From Mimachlamys varia (lineage: Eukaryota; Mollusca; Bivalvia; Pectinida; Pectinidae): 64,000 nt of DNA. The stretch lies in assembly GCA_947623455.1 (NCBI GenBank), contig OX392535.1, positions 39,518,688 through 39,582,687 on the forward strand, in the 5' to 3' direction. Position 1 is the stretch's first letter. Every line of letters begins with the position of its first letter. Positions 61,200-64,000 of the stretch are shown here, piece after piece. A program made the translations under genes and the position numbers. Below the pieces are notes generated by a model, which did no database searches, was not told the origin of the DNA, and saw only the letters and a program-made list of their open reading frames with translations.

Positions 61200-63070
61200 C
61201 TCTTAAAAGACTGGTCTTCAAAAATACTGACTTTGATTATTTTATGTTTAATGTTTTTGTACCATTATTTTTATTATCAATGTCAGAAAAAATTTTTTAT
61301 AACATTTAAATAGAAATTCAACCATCAATTTACTAAATTTATCAGTTTCCAAAATGAGTGTCCTGTGGAGTTTCATCAATAAAATTAATAACTCCAATCC
61401 ATGGCCACTTTGGTCTTTGGTAAAAGGGAGGTAACTCTTACATAGTCTACAAATACCATCCCTTCCACCATTGATATGCAATAACCTTAGCATCTTTTCA
61501 AACTCTGTTACCCAAAGTAGCACTTTCTAAATTTGACCCCTACCAAAACCAGGGGTAGATTTTTCAGATGTTTTCTCAAAACAATTAAGAGAAAGTGTTC
61601 ACAGTATGCTGCTGATGAAATATCATCACTGTATGTCTTCTGGTAATGAAGAAATAGCCATTTAAACGTTTGAAGTTTAATGACCCCTGTGACCCTGAAA
61701 GTAGGTCAAGGTCATTCATATTTTTAAACCTGATGATTCATGACCTTAACATTTGATGTGTGAAATATCAAGGCTCTAGGCTTTACAGAACTGGAGCAGA
61801 AGTTTGTCAAAGTTTGCCACCCAAAACAGCACTTTTCAACTTTGACCCCTACAGAAAACTGGAAGTTGACATTTTAGAGAAAGATGTTCCCTGACAAATG
61901 TTATTTATTTATTATTCCACATAATTAACATATCCAAAAATCAATTCTTAACATTCAGCTGTTAATGAGATATGGCATTTAGGGTTAAAACCAGAAAAGG
62001 TGTCATGGTGGCCATTTTGCTTTTTTTGATGAATTTAGGACCGTATCATCAGCTGACGGGGGCAACGTCAAGATAATATTTTGATATCAAGTTAACAAAA
62101 TGGAAGCTTTAGAACAGGTATTATGAAACAAGAACAAGTATTATGAAACATTATCAAAATGCAAAATGTCAGCCCATAGCATATATTGGGGAATTTCCAA
62201 AATGGCCTTCTTCCTTAACTAGAAATGCTACTGAAAAAACAGAAGGTATCAATATCGTCGGAATGACATGCTGCTTTAATCTGTAAAAGGGTTTTTTCAA
62301 CAATGGCAAAAAATGAAAAATTCTAAAAATAGATTAACTTTTGACCTCTGGTGAGCTATTTTACTGGACATATTTTGTAATAACTTGTAAAAGTTTTCCC
62401 CTGATGTATTTTACAGAAATATGCCTTTTGAAAAAGCTACAAGTTTAACAGTTTTTTAGTTATAACCACTTACACATTTTGAGGTATGACATCAGGGCGG
62501 CCATATTGAATTTCAGACCAACACAAAATTAACAACTTTTATATAATTAGCCAGGAATGTTTAAGGATTTCTTCAGGTAAATTTGAGCTAAATGGTGGAA
62601 TTTGAGGAGAAATTTGAAATGCGAGACTTTTTTTTTAACGGGAAGATCTATAGAATATACAGGGACATTTTCAAAATGGCGTTCAACCTTTAATGTAGTG
62701 CTTAAAAAAATGAAGACATCTCTTTTATGGGGATGATATTGTCCATTGTCCTAAAGAATAATTTTTAAGGAGAAAAAAAAAAGAAAACTAAATCCCCCCC
62801 CCCCCCATTTTTTTAAATTTATGACCCAACAGCAAGCTTTATTACTTGAAATAATTTGTATTCACATGACATGAATAGGAAGAAATTAGATATTATCTTA
62901 TAGTTTATCTACAAAAAAATATTATTACACGTACTCTGTACAATCAATATTTTTTGAGATATGGCTGTTTTGAGGTTTTTTGCAAATTATTTACTTCTAT
63001 TAGAATATGAGAAATGGAAAAGATGTTGCATATTTTGCATGAATAGTACTCAATAATCTGTATAAGGTCA
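61200..63070. other. Non-coding, degenerate repeats
   Basis: Phrases such as 'gtgaccctgaaagtaggtca' and 'caaaatggc(c/g)' recur loosely. C-run near 62795. No gene recognised. Confidence 0.4.
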
Positions 63071-63077
63071 ATTTACT

Positions 63078-63385
63078 GGTATAAACTACTCCCACAGTCT
63101 TCAAATAAACAGAACCAAAATTAACAGTGATTACAATTACCTGTATATTACAAGGTACCAGCCTTACCTGTATAAACTACTCCCACAGTCCTGTGATTAA
63201 CAGAACCTGGGCCAGTTAACAATTAATAATTGGATAATTACCTGTACCTAACAGGTAGACTCAAGTTTACCTGTATGAACTACCTCCAAAACAGAACCCA
63301 TGGCCAGTTCACAATGATAATTGGATTATAACAGGTAATTAGCAGGTAGATCCTAACCTGTAGATATAACACAGGTGTACTGGAC
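63078..63385 (+). repeat. Tandem repeat, three ~90-100 bp units
   Basis: Units share 'ctgtataaactactcccaca', 'aacagaacc', 'aattggat' and 'acctgta'. Confidence 0.65.
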
Positions 63386-64000
63386 ACTGTATGGACAAAC
63401 CCCATTAAGCAATAAATTGATAATTACTCCCATTGAATTTATCTGGTAGTTGTTCTACATGGACATGGAGAAAAGCTGACCAGGTGTATGCATTTTGAAT
63501 AAACAAATAAAAAAATTCTAGCAGTTTTTAACAACTATTGTGGAACTTTTCTTTGGAAAAGACTGATATTGGCTTGTAAATGCTGCAATTAAGGCTGTAT
63601 AATTAATGTGATTGTGTATATATGTGTTGCATTGACAATAAATTATTTGAAATTAAATTTAATTTAATTTAAAAAAAAAATTCAAATCACCAGTATATCC
63701 ATAAAGGCCTAAGTATAGATTTCAATATTTTTTTCTCTATTGAAAAAAAAAAATCATATCATATCATTTTAATTATTAATCATGATTATTAATGATAAAA
63801 TTCTAGGCCTGCATAATAATATTATTTAATTTTCATTACAAGTATATTTACACATCGAGCTGAAGACATATTTTTGAGAAATGTAAAATCAGATCTTTTG
63901 TAAAAACGCAAACAATTTAGTCTATGCATACGTAATGAAAAAAACGGTAACTGATTTTAGGACGAAACAAAATATATATATATACATGTACACTGCAACC

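Noticed and set aside
63945..63985. Hammerhead-like 'ctgattttaggacgaaac' at the right end
   Set aside because: Lacks CTGANGA and stem I pairing, and the window ends shortly after.

Overview
The window is nuclear DNA from an invertebrate animal, most likely a bivalve mollusc. It is AT-rich and its genes are split by GT-AG introns. It holds a multi-domain scavenger-receptor cysteine-rich (SRCR) gene and is crowded with short inverted-repeat elements, tRNA-derived SINEs and Penelope-like retroelement pieces of the kind common in bivalve genomes. The species cannot be named from the sequence alone.

Three host genes can be read by joining exons across GT-AG introns. (1) Positions 385-3657 (+) carry the last four coding exons of cyclin-dependent kinase 7 (CDK7); the N-terminal part lies left of the window. 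(2) Positions 16484-27039 (+) carry a complete ten-exon gene for a secreted 666-residue protein with a signal peptide and six SRCR domains. (3) Positions 30819-32969 (-) carry the mitochondrial ribosomal protein bS16m (MRPS16) in two coding exons.

Two transposon-type or selfish-type coding regions follow, both broken by one in-frame stop: an SGNH-hydrolase-like ORF (36419-36961, -) and a DDE transposase with a C-terminal SWIM zinc finger (39513-41627, -). From about 41.6 kb to the right end I find no convincing host gene, only repeats and relics.

The most striking content is one retroelement family. A 5'-truncated, frameshifted Penelope-like reverse transcriptase (11607-12676) is the longest copy. 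Its 3' end recurs about sixteen times on both strands, including inside SRCR introns, and folds into a conserved three-way-junction-like structure in the better copies. A separate repeat found next to several of these copies (about 11.0, 19.7 and 20.1 kb on +, 9.7 kb on -) carries a recognisable hammerhead ribozyme motif; the copy at 11092-11135 is nearly intact. Together the reverse transcriptase, the shared 3' end and the hammerhead fit a Penelope-like element that has bombarded this locus.

Other repeats include at least four families of TIR/MITE-like elements, several long foldback palindromes, tandem arrays with 14-42 bp units (one inside the MRPS16 intron), and an uninterrupted run of 62 G at 43823-43884.
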